This document shows, in pieces, positions 28,301 to 36,523 of a stretch of 59,304 nucleotides of DNA. Source of the DNA: Tannerella sp. GTDB taxonomy: Bacteria; Bacteroidota; Bacteroidia; Bacteroidales; Tannerellaceae. The notes beneath the pieces were generated by a model, which saw only the letters and a list, made by a program, of their open reading frames with translations, was not told the origin of the DNA and made no database searches. The position numbers and the translations under genes are program-made. Location of the stretch: contig JAITVY010000012.1 of NCBI GenBank assembly GCA_031285565.1, positions 1 through 59,304 on the forward strand, in the 5' to 3' direction. Within the stretch, counting starts at the first letter, position 1, and the number at the start of each line of letters is the position of its first letter.

Positions 28301-28501
28301 ATCAGTAATTGCACCGGTATTCGACAGTTCCTTCACAACTACATTTACGCCGATTAACGGCTCACCATTGGTATCAGTTACAGTACCCTGCACCACATTA
28401 TTTTGTGCAAAAACATGGATGCTGCTTATACATACAAACAACATCATGCAAGCACACTTAAGTAACTTCCTCGGTTCTTTTAGTTTGTTCATGAGCATCA
28501 A
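25316..28501 (-). CDS. susC: SusC/RagA-type TonB-dependent outer-membrane transporter
   Basis: A 1061-aa TonB-linked outer-membrane protein. Signal peptide to VFAQ (about residue 33); carboxypeptidase-regulatory-like domain (VQGTVTDTNGEPLIGVNVVV to YIGYTTQEV); TonB-box area DEVIVVGYGTQKK; plug with GKVAGISARQADGRPGGSA, IRNMGTPLYVIDG and VLKDASAAIYGLRAANGVV; and a 22-strand barrel to the terminal FGFNLNF. No STN domain is present, so it signals through the HTCS and not an anti-sigma pathway. It imports glycan fragments together with SusD. Confidence 0.97.
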   Translation of the reverse strand: MMLMNKLKEPRKLLKCACMMLFVCISSIHVFAQNNVVQGTVTDTNGEPLIGVNVVVKELSNTGAITDLDGNFSLNVANGKTLVFTYIGYTTQEVPIAGKTIFQIQLKDDTEMLDEVIVVGYGTQKKGSLTGAISSVRSDELTRTTTPTTAGALVGKVAGISARQADGRPGGSAKIQIRNMGTPLYVIDGIQSEESQFNNIDVNDIESISVLKDASAAIYGLRAANGVVLVTTKSGKRGEKNQINANAYYGIQNFMRYPEVANAPQFYEGRMQADLNTYGSTNRTMDELNLWRQGQGDYQNMDWQKFIVRENAPIFYGNVSASGGSEKINYYFGLAHTDQQAMINGFNFKRTNFQSNVEANITKGLKVGTKLSGRIEERHNVGVPGLDDYWQPYYSMFQNWPTQQAFANGNPDYVNSTRNNATGAAIFDKDITGYTDDVIKSMTANFYAEYEFPIPGLKARVAYNYWISRRDIEEFEYTYKVYTYDKENDAYNESWGNQNPWRRRVKDEKVEQTFQAQLNYDHTFEAKHHVSGVVGVETFESNRDYLRYNILPTNNYIPLTNNYTDMTGIETAMDEAARAGYIFRAAYDYSSKYFAEFSGRYDGSYLFKPGHRWGFFPSVSAGWRLSEEVFMDGLKDQISLSNFKIRASWGQMGDDVLRYTNDLANPKTHGMPEYIVKPYSYLDGYTYGSGDAVLNGTTTTGVVYRGIPITTLSWIKSTLINVGLDFGFLDNRLNGSFDIFQRKRTGLPASRYDVLVPVEVGFELPQENLNSDYHQGMELSLNWSDQVNDFKYNLGLNATLARKKDGDSYKPRFGSSWNEYRNSIENRWANINWGYQVIGRFQSYDEIQDYAVDNDGQGNTTMLPGDLIYKDVNGDGVINNLDERPIGYGTAQLPHWNFGFNTSFEWRNFDLVADFAAAAGQSYHMSWEVAYPFQGDGNSTAYLLTDAWHRSDPTDPNSTWISGHFPATRYAGANVSFNRYSDFWVHNTYYIKLRNLELGYTLPRNISRRFFVERLRFYANAYNLFSIDNLSKYQLDPEIESNSALVSPNTRTISFGFNLNF

Positions 28502-28540
28502 TTTAATTTATTTATTAATTATATTTAGTAAATCACATAT

Positions 28541-30034
28541 CTAGCGAATTCGTTTTCCCCATATAGAAAACCCATGTTTTTCAATGCCTGTGAAAAGAAT
28601 GGTCGTTCGTTCGTTTTCCCAATCCTGTCCGGTATGCGGAATCACACTACCTGCGATTTCATCGCCTATCATAATCTGCAGACCATTCTGTTCATCATAG
28701 CTCCATTCTCCATTCTGTTCGCCCGTTATTTTTCCATTCTCAGTGAATGTATACACAACAGAAACGTTAATCTCATTATCACGCAGTTCACCTTCGCCCC
28801 ATAAAATCTGTCCGGCCCATAAATCCCTTTCATACTTATTATCCCGGATGAGTATAATCTCCCAGTCTCCGACAAAATCAGCTCTTTTCAACGATTGTAC
28901 AGGAATTCCTGCATAACGCTCAGGCGATACTGCAGGCCAGCCATCTTCATTCCAGAATATTTCCCGCAAATGAAGATCCATTAAATGGTTACCGGGTGAT
29001 AAACGAGCCTGATGCATCATATAGTAACGGCCTTTATCAGCAATCACTCCACAATGGGCAGTACCCGCCCAGCCAGGATGGTTATTAAAGCGGTATGGGT
29101 GTGTCAGAATCGGGAAATTATTGGTTTCATCTTTCATGTCTGTTCCAAACATATCATAAAAAGGTCCTTCCGGCGAATCCGACCGGCCTACCCGGACATT
29201 ATATGTTGTCATCAGCGGATCATACGAAACAAACAAATAATACTTTTGGAATCCGGGATGATAAATTATTTCAGGGGCTTCAATATTGTCTTTTTTCCCA
29301 TTTGCACGCCGTGCAATACAATTTCCCTGATCCCCTTCCTCTAATGTAAGCCCGGTTTCCGGATTCAATTGAACGGCATACAAACCGCCGAAATAAGAGC
29401 CATACACCATCCAATGGTCGCCATCTCCGGTTATGATTACACTCGGATCAATCGCGTTCATTTGGGATGTCGAATCAGTTTTAACCACGCATCCTTTCAG
29501 TTCCCAGGGACCTTCGGGAGAATCTGATTCTGCCAACCCCAAATAAGAAATTGATTTGCCAAAGGCTGAGACGCAATAATACAAACGGTACTTTCCATTA
29601 TATTCCAGCGGATAAGGAGCCCAAATATTTGTTGCGCCTTTACTATTATTGTTATCATGAACATGCTTTACAGCCTCTTTCGGTATTTCCGGAAATGCCC
29701 ATCCATGAAACTCCCAGTTTACCAGATCCGTTGATTTACGAACCTGTATATATCCCAAAGGAACTCCTGCTTCTTTAGCCTCGTCTTTATTTTCCCGGAA
29801 AATCGCATCGGTAGAATACATATAAAATGTGTCTCCTACTTTAAAACACGCCGGATCATGTACATTATAAGTACCCCACGACTGGTAATTCTGCATACCA
29901 GCAATATTGGTATAATCATCGGGCCACGGATTCGGATTGCTCTCAATAACAAAAGTTGCCTTTTCCGTTTGGCATGCTGCTAAAAGAATCCCGGTCAGTA
30001 CAATAATAAGTGCTTTTGTTGATCGATGTTTCAT
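28541..30034 (-). CDS. GH43 endo-arabinanase-like lipoprotein
   Basis: A 497-aa lipoprotein (LLAAC, Cys21) with a GH43 five-bladed propeller (about 55-375) followed by a beta-rich C-terminal domain like that of extracellular endo-alpha-1,5-L-arabinanases. Catalytic residues: Asp60 (NVHDPACF), Asp196 (AIDPSVIITGDGDHWMVYGS) and Glu252 (IEAPEII). The HDPACF/GSYFGG pattern matches arabinanases better than xylosidases. The lipid anchor suggests surface cleavage of the arabinan backbone before SusCD import. It lies 58 bp after GH51 and 39 bp before susC. Confidence 0.9.
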   Translation of the reverse strand: MKHRSTKALIIVLTGILLAACQTEKATFVIESNPNPWPDDYTNIAGMQNYQSWGTYNVHDPACFKVGDTFYMYSTDAIFRENKDEAKEAGVPLGYIQVRKSTDLVNWEFHGWAFPEIPKEAVKHVHDNNNSKGATNIWAPYPLEYNGKYRLYYCVSAFGKSISYLGLAESDSPEGPWELKGCVVKTDSTSQMNAIDPSVIITGDGDHWMVYGSYFGGLYAVQLNPETGLTLEEGDQGNCIARRANGKKDNIEAPEIIYHPGFQKYYLFVSYDPLMTTYNVRVGRSDSPEGPFYDMFGTDMKDETNNFPILTHPYRFNNHPGWAGTAHCGVIADKGRYYMMHQARLSPGNHLMDLHLREIFWNEDGWPAVSPERYAGIPVQSLKRADFVGDWEIILIRDNKYERDLWAGQILWGEGELRDNEINVSVVYTFTENGKITGEQNGEWSYDEQNGLQIMIGDEIAGSVIPHTGQDWENERTTILFTGIEKHGFSIWGKRIR

Positions 30035-30092
30035 GTTATTAATAAATTAGTTGTTAAATATCAAAAGTGGGCTAATTGGATGACGATTGCTT

Positions 30093-31646
30093 TTAATTGA
30101 TTTCAATCGTTACAAGTGATTTCGCCGGTATTTTCAAAGTCAGTTCACCATTCTTACATTTTGCACCTTTAAAATCAACCATCCGTATATTATCAGGTTG
30201 TTTAAATGTGTTGTGAGTTTCTACTTTATCGCCTGTAATGATCTGGCTTTTTGTAACATTACCTTTCTCTGTTCCACGTAAAGAACAACTTATTTCAATA
30301 TCATTGGAAGGATCTATATTCACAAACGAAATATGGATTGCCCCGTTTTTATCTTTCGAAGCAGTTGCACTGATAGCAGGCATTGTCCGTCCCAATTTGC
30401 CATACGTACCACAATTAATATTTATTGGAAGCAAAGCCGCATCATGATGCACTTTATACATATCGAATACGTGATAGGTTGGCGTCAGGAGCATCTTTTC
30501 TCCTTCGGTTAAAACCAGCGCCTGCAGTACATTTACCAGCTGTGCGATATTCGCCATCTTCACCCGGTCGCAATGCTTATTGAAAACATTCAGGCTCAAA
30601 CCAGCCAGTAATGCATCCCGCAACGTGTTTTGTTGGTAAAGGAACCCAGGGTTTGTTTCCGGTTCTACATTATACCATGTACCCCATTCGTCCACAATTA
30701 AACCGATACGCTTCTCTGGGTCAAACTGATCCATAATTGCAGAATGGCGTTCAATCAGTTCTTCAATATGTGCAGCTTTCTCCATAGTGACAAAATATTC
30801 ATCTTCATCAAAGACTGTAGCGCTTCCCTTATCCCTCCATGTTTTAGGCACTGTGTAATAATGTAATGACAAACCATTCATCATACGACCAGGGATATTC
30901 TTCATGAGTGTATTCGTCCAGCGATAATCGTCTACATTGGGGCCTCCGGCAATCTTAATCAACCTGTTTTCATCATAGTTGCGGCAATAAGTTGCATAGC
31001 GCCGGTAATTTTCCGCGTATCCTTCGGGACTCATATTACCACCGCATCCCCAATTCTCATTTCCTACACCCCAATATTGCACTTTCCAGGGCTTATCACG
31101 ACCATTTTGCCGGCGTAGGTTAGCCATGGGACTTTCGCCGTCAAAAGTGATATACTCTACCCATTTTGACATTTCCTCAACCGTTCCGCTACCCATGTTT
31201 CCACAGATATATGGTTCGGTACCCAATTCTTCACAAAGATTGAGAAACTCATGCGTTCCAAAACTATTATCTTCAGTAACTCCTCCCCAGTGTGTATTTA
31301 CCATCTTCGGACGCTGGTTGCGTGGTCCGATTCCGTCCATCCAGTGATATTCATCGGCAAAACAACCACCCGGCCACCGCAAATTCGGAATCCGGATCTG
31401 CTTCAATGCAGAAATAATATCATTACGCACACCATTTGTATTCGGGATAGCAGAACCTTCGCCTACCCAGAGACCATCATAAATACATCGACCCAAATGT
31501 TCGGAAAAATGTCCATAGATATGTCGGCTGATAGTATCTGTTCCCAGATCGGCGTTCACAACAAGTACAGCTTTTTTCTGTGCAGAAAGAAATGGTATAA
31601 TCAATAAACACATTATACCGGTTACAATTAATTTTCGTAATCTCAT
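30093..31646 (-). CDS. GH51 alpha-L-arabinofuranosidase
   Basis: A 517-aa retaining GH51 enzyme with a signal peptide ([10 protein letters not shown]). The TIM barrel carries [20 protein letters not shown], the acid/base Glu197 in [11 protein letters not shown] and the nucleophile Glu320 in [12 protein letters not shown]-terminal beta-sandwich follows. It removes terminal alpha-L-arabinofuranosyl units from arabinan or arabinoxylan fragments; the signal puts it in the periplasm. It is the first gene of the PUL, preceded by a -7 element (31693-31700) and a direct-repeat operator candidate. Confidence 0.95.
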   Translation of the reverse strand: MRLRKLIVTGIMCLLIIPFLSAQKKAVLVVNADLGTDTISRHIYGHFSEHLGRCIYDGLWVGEGSAIPNTNGVRNDIISALKQIRIPNLRWPGGCFADEYHWMDGIGPRNQRPKMVNTHWGGVTEDNSFGTHEFLNLCEELGTEPYICGNMGSGTVEEMSKWVEYITFDGESPMANLRRQNGRDKPWKVQYWGVGNENWGCGGNMSPEGYAENYRRYATYCRNYDENRLIKIAGGPNVDDYRWTNTLMKNIPGRMMNGLSLHYYTVPKTWRDKGSATVFDEDEYFVTMEKAAHIEELIERHSAIMDQFDPEKRIGLIVDEWGTWYNVEPETNPGFLYQQNTLRDALLAGLSLNVFNKHCDRVKMANIAQLVNVLQALVLTEGEKMLLTPTYHVFDMYKVHHDAALLPININCGTYGKLGRTMPAISATASKDKNGAIHISFVNIDPSNDIEISCSLRGTEKGNVTKSQIITGDKVETHNTFKQPDNIRMVDFKGAKCKNGELTLKIPAKSLVTIEIN

Positions 31647-31692
31647 GGCATTAAAAAATTAAGAATTAAGAGTTCTAACTATTGTCAAAAAA

Positions 31693-31700
31693 CAAATGTA
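31693..31700 (-). promoter_or_regulatory. -7 promoter element of the arabinan PUL
   Basis: TACATTTG on the minus strand is a perfect TAnnTTTG match, 46 bp upstream of the GH51 ATG. No good -33 TTTG is present, which fits an activator-dependent promoter. Confidence 0.6.
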
Positions 31701-31720
31701 GCATGTACACTTATCGAAGG

Positions 31721-31748
31721 GGTGGATTTTTACTTTTTTTAGGTGGAC
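31721..31748 (-). promoter_or_regulatory. Direct-repeat operator candidate for the HTCS
   Basis: GGTGGAT at 31721-31727 and GGTGGAC at 31742-31748 (TCCACC on the transcribed-direction strand) are direct repeats 21 bp apart, two helical turns. They sit just upstream of the PUL -7 element. AraC-family regulators typically bind such phased repeats overlapping the -35 region. Assignment to the HTCS is inference. Confidence 0.5.
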
Positions 31749-31883
31749 AAAAACACATTTAACATTAGCCAGACGAATTAATCGGGGAAAACAACAACAG
31801 AATAATTCATTATATAAAAATAAAGTCAATTACCTTGCAAGCTTGAACAGGAGGTTGTAATATTGCATAAAAAATCAATCGCA

Positions 31884-32834
31884 ATGAATCGAATTTGTTC
31901 TTTGTTGAATATTAAATACCCGGTTATTTCGGGAGGTATGATTTGGTGTAGTGGCTGGCGGTTAGCTTCAGCAGTTAGTAATGCCGGAGGACTAGGGCTT
32001 TTAGGAGCAGGATCGATGTACCCTGATGTATTACGCGAACATATCCAAAAAACCAAGGCTGCTGCAAATAAACCATTTGGCGTTAATGTACCACTCTTAT
32101 ATCCTCAGATAGAAGAGATCATGAAAATTATCATAGATGAAGGAGTGAAAGTGGTCTTTACATCAGCTGGAAATCCAAAAACATGGACACAGACGTTAAA
32201 ATCGGAGGGCATTATAGTTGTACACGTAGTTGCCAGTTCCAAATTTGCCGGCAAATGCGAAGATGCAGGAGTGGATGCGATTGTTGCAGAAGGGTTTGAA
32301 GCCGGTGGACACAACGGACGGGAAGAAACAACGACTCTTACTTTGATTCCTCAAATACGTAAGGCTACTACTTTACCATTAATTGCTGCCGGTGGGATTG
32401 GCACCGGACGTGGAATGTTGGCTGCTATGGCGCTTGGAGCGGAAGGTGTACAAATCGGAACCCGCTTTGCCTTATCGGAAGAAAGCTCGGCCCATGACTT
32501 GTTCAAGCAAAAATGTATTTCTTTAAATGAAGGAGACACCATGCTTTCACTAAAAAAGCTGGCTCCTACCCGGTTAGTCAAAAATGAATTTTTCCAGCAA
32601 GTTGAGCAAGCTGAAAATACCGGAGCCTCGGCAGAAGAGATGAAAGTACTTTTGGGACGTGGAAGAGCCAAACGTGGCATCTTTGAAGGTGACTTAACTG
32701 AAGGTGAGTTGGAAATCGGTCAGATAGCATCATATATTAAAACGATTGATCCTGTAGACACAATTATGAATGAAATTATTACGGAATACAATGAGGCTAT
32801 TGAGGCTTTATCAGGGATGAAATTACCGCTTTAA
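31884..32834 (+). CDS. Nitronate monooxygenase / FabK-like enoyl-ACP reductase
   Basis: A 316-aa FMN TIM-barrel protein of the 2-nitropropane dioxygenase/FabK family, starting at MNRICSLLNIKYPVISGG. FMN-site motifs: SAVSNAGGLGLLGAG, VVASSKFAGKCEDAGVDAIVAEG, FEAGGHNGRE, PLIAAGGIGTGRGMLAAMALGAEGVQIGTRF. The AGGHNG motif with His is shared by NMO and FabK, so the substrate cannot be decided. FabK would reduce enoyl-ACP with NAD(P)H in fatty-acid synthesis. Its 3' end overlaps the convergent ABC permease by 12 bp. Confidence 0.85.
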   Translation: MNRICSLLNIKYPVISGGMIWCSGWRLASAVSNAGGLGLLGAGSMYPDVLREHIQKTKAAANKPFGVNVPLLYPQIEEIMKIIIDEGVKVVFTSAGNPKTWTQTLKSEGIIVVHVVASSKFAGKCEDAGVDAIVAEGFEAGGHNGREETTTLTLIPQIRKATTLPLIAAGGIGTGRGMLAAMALGAEGVQIGTRFALSEESSAHDLFKQKCISLNEGDTMLSLKKLAPTRLVKNEFFQQVEQAENTGASAEEMKVLLGRGRAKRGIFEGDLTEGELEIGQIASYIKTIDPVDTIMNEIITEYNEAIEALSGMKLPL

Positions 32835-33635
32835 TTTCTTTGCAATAAATAGCCCTGACTTTGCAATCAAAAAGCAACCAATCAATACAACAATAATAAA
32901 TGCCCCGGAAGGGATATGTAAAAAATAAGAGAGGAAAAGTCCGGCTACACAGGCAAAAAAACCTAATATAATACTGCCGAAAATAATTCGTTTAAAATTG
33001 GAAGTAAACAGGTTAACTGTCATCTGAGGCACCGTAAGCAAACTCATCAATAACATAATACCTACTAAGCGAATGGATAGGACAATGGTTACGGCTATAA
33101 AGAAAGTCATGATATACTCGATCACTTTTACCGGGATGTTTTGTGTAAGAGCAAAATCACGATCGAAAGCCGAATACACGATTTCGCGATAGAAAAAAGT
33201 AAAAAATAATGCTGATAAAATAGCTAATGCTGCTGTCCAATAAATATCAGTTCGCGAAATAGTGAGTATATTCCCAAACAGATATGATGATAAATTAGGA
33301 GCATATCCTGGTGTTAATACAATGAAAATAGCGCCAATCGCCATTCCCAACGACCAGACAGCTGCAATAGCCGAATCTTCGCGCACCTGATGTGATTTAC
33401 TCACCCACTCCACCCCAAAAGCCGAAAGCACGGCAAAACCCAAGGCTGTCAGAAATGGATTTACCTGCAGATAAAACCCCAGTCCTAAGCCTCCAAACGA
33501 AGCATGTGTAATACCACCACTGATAAAGACCAGCCGACGGGCTACTACATAGGTTCCGACAATGCCACAGGCAATCGCCGTAAACAGGCTACCCCATAAA
33601 GCATTTTGAAAAAAAGAGTATTGCAGAATATCCAT
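32823..33635 (-). CDS. Metal ABC transporter permease (ZnuB/MntB type)
   Basis: A 270-aa integral membrane protein of the ABC-3 family with about eight or nine transmembrane helices. The start MDILQYSFFQNALWGSL (ATG at 33633-33635) is supported by a -7 element at 33666-33673; a longer frame to 33740 runs through that promoter and a terminator. Typical segments are YVVARRLVFISGGITHASFGGLGLG, LFGNILT and RLVGIMLLMSLLTVPQ. It imports zinc, manganese or iron with an ATPase and a binding protein, neither of which is in this window. Confidence 0.9.
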   Translation of the reverse strand: MDILQYSFFQNALWGSLFTAIACGIVGTYVVARRLVFISGGITHASFGGLGLGFYLQVNPFLTALGFAVLSAFGVEWVSKSHQVREDSAIAAVWSLGMAIGAIFIVLTPGYAPNLSSYLFGNILTISRTDIYWTAALAILSALFFTFFYREIVYSAFDRDFALTQNIPVKVIEYIMTFFIAVTIVLSIRLVGIMLLMSLLTVPQMTVNLFTSNFKRIIFGSIILGFFACVAGLFLSYFLHIPSGAFIIVVLIGCFLIAKSGLFIAKKLKR

Positions 33636-33665
33636 AAATAAGAAGAACCTATTGATATAAGGGTA

Positions 33666-33673
33666 CAAAGATA
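33666..33673 (-). promoter_or_regulatory. -7 promoter element of the ABC permease gene
   Basis: TATCTTTG on the minus strand is a perfect TAnnTTTG match, 30 bp upstream of the chosen ATG. It shows that the permease has its own promoter downstream of the ALDH terminator. Confidence 0.65.
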
Positions 33674-33717
33674 AATGTTTTTCAGGAATTGATCTCTTTA
33701 TTAATAAATCTTCGGTT

Positions 33718-33757
33718 AAACAAAAAGGAATGACGCCCAATAAATGATCGCCATTCC
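33718..33757 (-). terminator. Terminator of the aldehyde dehydrogenase gene
   Basis: Minus-strand stem of nine pairs, GGAATGGCG/CGTCATTCC with one G-U pair (plus-strand arms 33749-33757 and 33727-33735), followed by TTTTTGTTT. It lies 27 bp past the ALDH stop. Confidence 0.75.
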
Positions 33758-33783
33758 CCTTTTATTTTATTGAAAACTATAGA

Positions 33784-35157
33784 TTACCCCAAATAGAAGC
33801 CTTTCAAGCCTTTCACATGATCTTCATAAGGCGGGAATAATGGAGATGGTTCATCTGTTAATGCCCGGTTCAGGATGCCTTTTTTGTGTGAAAATGTTTC
33901 AATACTCCATCGACCGGCATATGATCCATGTCCGCTATATCCTACTCCTCCAAACGGTAAATTCGTGTTTAACATATGCATCAATGTGGCATTGATACAA
34001 CCTCCGCCAAATGAAACTTCATTAATAAGCTGCTGTTGAGTTGCCTCATTTGTCGAATATATATAGAGCGCCAATGATTTCTCGCGTCCTTTCAGTTTTT
34101 CAATCACATCCGATAGGTTCTCATAAGTTATAATAGGGATAATCGGACCAAATATTTCCTCCTGCATAATCTTGCTGTCCCATGTAATCCCATCAATAAT
34201 CGTTGGTGAAACATAATGATCTGCTTTATCCGTTTCGCCGCCAAAAACAATAGTACCCTCTGTCAACAATCCCTGCAGACGTTCTACATGGCGTTCGTTA
34301 ATAACCCGTCCGAAGTCGGGGCTCGATTGAATATTATCCCCATAAAACGCCTTGATCTGTTTCTTCAAGGCTTCGATTAATTCGTCTTTTTTATCTTTAT
34401 GAACCACTATATAATCAGGAGCTGTACATGTCTGGCCTGAATTAATAAACCGACCCCAACAAATAGTTGGTACAGAACGTTCAATATCAGCAGTCTCATC
34501 TATGATACATGGATTCTTTCCTCCCAGTTCAAGTACGGTTGGCGTAAGATATCGGGCAGCAGCCTGAGCCACAATTTTACCCACATTTGTACTACCCGTA
34601 TATAAGATAAAGTCAAAACGTTCTTCGAGTAACTTTGTCGTTTCCTCAACTCCACATTCGATAGCGACACAATACTCTTCGTCAAATGCCGTATTGATAA
34701 TATCAGCCAACACTTTAGACGTAGCCGGGGCTACTTCCGACGGTTTAACTATACAGCAATTTCCCGCAGCTAATGCTCCTACCAATGGTTTAAAACAAAG
34801 CACAAAGGGATAATTCCATGTATTTAGGATCAAAACCGTACCATAAGGCTCATAATAAATCCGGCTTTGTGCCTGCCCGAAGATCGGTGGTGATTCCACA
34901 TCGACAGGTTTTACCCATGATTCCAGATTTCCGACAGCACAATTTATTTCGTCAATCATCGCTGTTACTTCTGTTGCAAAAGCTTCAAATTCCGATTTCC
35001 TCAGATCTTTATAGAGAGAAGCCTCAATAGCTTCATGTTTTTCGATTACCACCTGACGGAGTTTCGTCAATTGCTCAATACGGAACTCGATTGATTTGGT
35101 TTTTCCTGTAGTAAAAAATGCGCGTTGCTTTGCTAACAACTGCTGATACGTTGACAT
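33784..35157 (-). CDS. Aldehyde dehydrogenase, class 3-like
   Basis: A 457-aa NAD(P)-dependent aldehyde dehydrogenase. The short length, YGTVLILNTWNYPF, KPSEVAPATS, LYTGSTNVGKIV, the glutamate motif VLELGGKNPCII and the catalytic Cys in NSGQTCTAPDY match the class 3/YwdH group, which oxidises medium- or long-chain and aromatic aldehydes. EEIFGPIIPI and NLPFGGVGYSGHGSYAG near the end are conserved. It stands alone, with a TAACTTTA element at 35187-35194 upstream and a terminator downstream. The substrate is unknown. Confidence 0.93.
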   Translation of the reverse strand: MSTYQQLLAKQRAFFTTGKTKSIEFRIEQLTKLRQVVIEKHEAIEASLYKDLRKSEFEAFATEVTAMIDEINCAVGNLESWVKPVDVESPPIFGQAQSRIYYEPYGTVLILNTWNYPFVLCFKPLVGALAAGNCCIVKPSEVAPATSKVLADIINTAFDEEYCVAIECGVEETTKLLEERFDFILYTGSTNVGKIVAQAAARYLTPTVLELGGKNPCIIDETADIERSVPTICWGRFINSGQTCTAPDYIVVHKDKKDELIEALKKQIKAFYGDNIQSSPDFGRVINERHVERLQGLLTEGTIVFGGETDKADHYVSPTIIDGITWDSKIMQEEIFGPIIPIITYENLSDVIEKLKGREKSLALYIYSTNEATQQQLINEVSFGGGCINATLMHMLNTNLPFGGVGYSGHGSYAGRWSIETFSHKKGILNRALTDEPSPLFPPYEDHVKGLKGFYLG

Positions 35158-35247
35158 AGGCTAATTTTTTAGTTAATAATCGGGCGTAAAGTTAATAATT
35201 AATTAAATTGGAGCGAAGCGTAAATCTGCTATACTAAAGTTTCTCTA

Positions 35248-36474
35248 CTATTTCTTTTGTTCAATAAGCCTGGCTATTTCTGTAAAGCCAATATATTTAG
35301 CCCATTCATAAGGGCTTTCTTTATATTTAATGGGTTTATTGTAATACAATTTAACCGGTTTTTCCGGTATTTCATAAAACGATACTCCTTTCTCCAATAA
35401 GTATTGTATCATTTCCATACGCTCCCCTGTAATGATTCTGTAGAGTACATCGGAATGGTTTACACTTAAAGGATCAGTACCTCCAACCGGAATCAGCAGT
35501 TCCATCACTTCAATATTATTATGAGTGCAAGCTGTCTCTATTGCTTCGGGCACACTCGAATGGTCAATATCATTATCTAATAGAAATTGTACTCCTTTCG
35601 GATTGCAGCCTGCAGCCAATACGAGCAGGCTGATTTTGTCGGCAATCATATCGTTTACATTACATCCTTTTTGTAGTAATAAATCGAGGAATGAACGACT
35701 CAACATACTACATGTTATTGCCAATGACAATGCAGTATGGTTTTTCGCCCCTCTTTTGTGTATATCGGCTCCTAAATCTATCAATCGCCGGGCAGCTTCT
35801 TCATGACCCAGATCAATTGCATGCAACAGCGGAGAGAAACGCATAAAATCAGTTGACTCAATATCGGCGCCAGCTTGCACTAATTGCTCTATCATCAGTA
35901 TATTATTGTTGATAACCGCACTGTGGAGTGGCGAGCCGATTAATTTTATCTTTTTCTCTATAGCTGTAGGTTTAGCTCCCGGCAACATTTGTTCAAGAGT
36001 TTCCATATCATCCTGATAACAGGCATAGGCTAACGTTTTTTTGATTGATTCCTGTTTTTCGGCTTTTGCGAGCTTTTCTTTTTCGTAATCGTCCTCCGGC
36101 TCGACCCCGAACTCCTGGAAAGCAATTAATTCGATTGCATCAGAGTCTATTTCAGGATTAATGTCTTTAGTAAAAGTCCACCGGTAGTCGTTTGCATTTA
36201 TTTCCAGAAAGTAAACATAACTTTGTTTTACCTGAATTAATTTCCGGATTGCTTCTGTCTCGTTTTCTGCTTCCTTAATATATTTTTTTTCCCAGGCATC
36301 GTGATTCTTATAATAGGCATAGTAAGTGCTTGAACCTCCGCTGTCCCAATAAAACAGGATTGCTTGTTGCGTATCACTCTGGAATGTGGTGCGTACTGCT
36401 TCCGCCATTGTTTGTACATGATGGTCTATCGCTTGTTGTACTTCAGGTGTAAAAGTGTATTTGTACTTTGTCAT
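35248..36474 (-). CDS. Ankyrin-repeat protein (immunity-like)
   Basis: A 408-aa soluble protein without a signal peptide. An N-terminal alpha/beta region (about 1-150) contains YWDSGGSSTYYAYYKN and is followed by five to six ankyrin repeats (about 160-400), for example GSPLHSAVINNNILMIEQLV, LLHAIDLGHEEAARRLIDLG and LSLAITCSMLSRSFLDLLLQ. Such proteins occur as antitoxin/immunity proteins in polymorphic-toxin loci and as general binding scaffolds. It is the last gene of the 45.8-35.2 kb block, 49 bp behind the preceding gene. The family call is firm; the function is inference. Confidence 0.8.
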   Translation of the reverse strand: MTKYKYTFTPEVQQAIDHHVQTMAEAVRTTFQSDTQQAILFYWDSGGSSTYYAYYKNHDAWEKKYIKEAENETEAIRKLIQVKQSYVYFLEINANDYRWTFTKDINPEIDSDAIELIAFQEFGVEPEDDYEKEKLAKAEKQESIKKTLAYACYQDDMETLEQMLPGAKPTAIEKKIKLIGSPLHSAVINNNILMIEQLVQAGADIESTDFMRFSPLLHAIDLGHEEAARRLIDLGADIHKRGAKNHTALSLAITCSMLSRSFLDLLLQKGCNVNDMIADKISLLVLAAGCNPKGVQFLLDNDIDHSSVPEAIETACTHNNIEVMELLIPVGGTDPLSVNHSDVLYRIITGERMEMIQYLLEKGVSFYEIPEKPVKLYYNKPIKYKESPYEWAKYIGFTEIARLIEQKK

Positions 36475-36523
36475 ATCTTATTTGTTTTTAGTTTTCCCTG
36501 TGTTCTGTCCCGGATTCAGTTCA

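Noticed and set aside
33636..33740. Longer N-terminus for the metal ABC permease
   Set aside because: The extension crosses both a -7 element and the upstream terminator, and adds non-homologous sequence.
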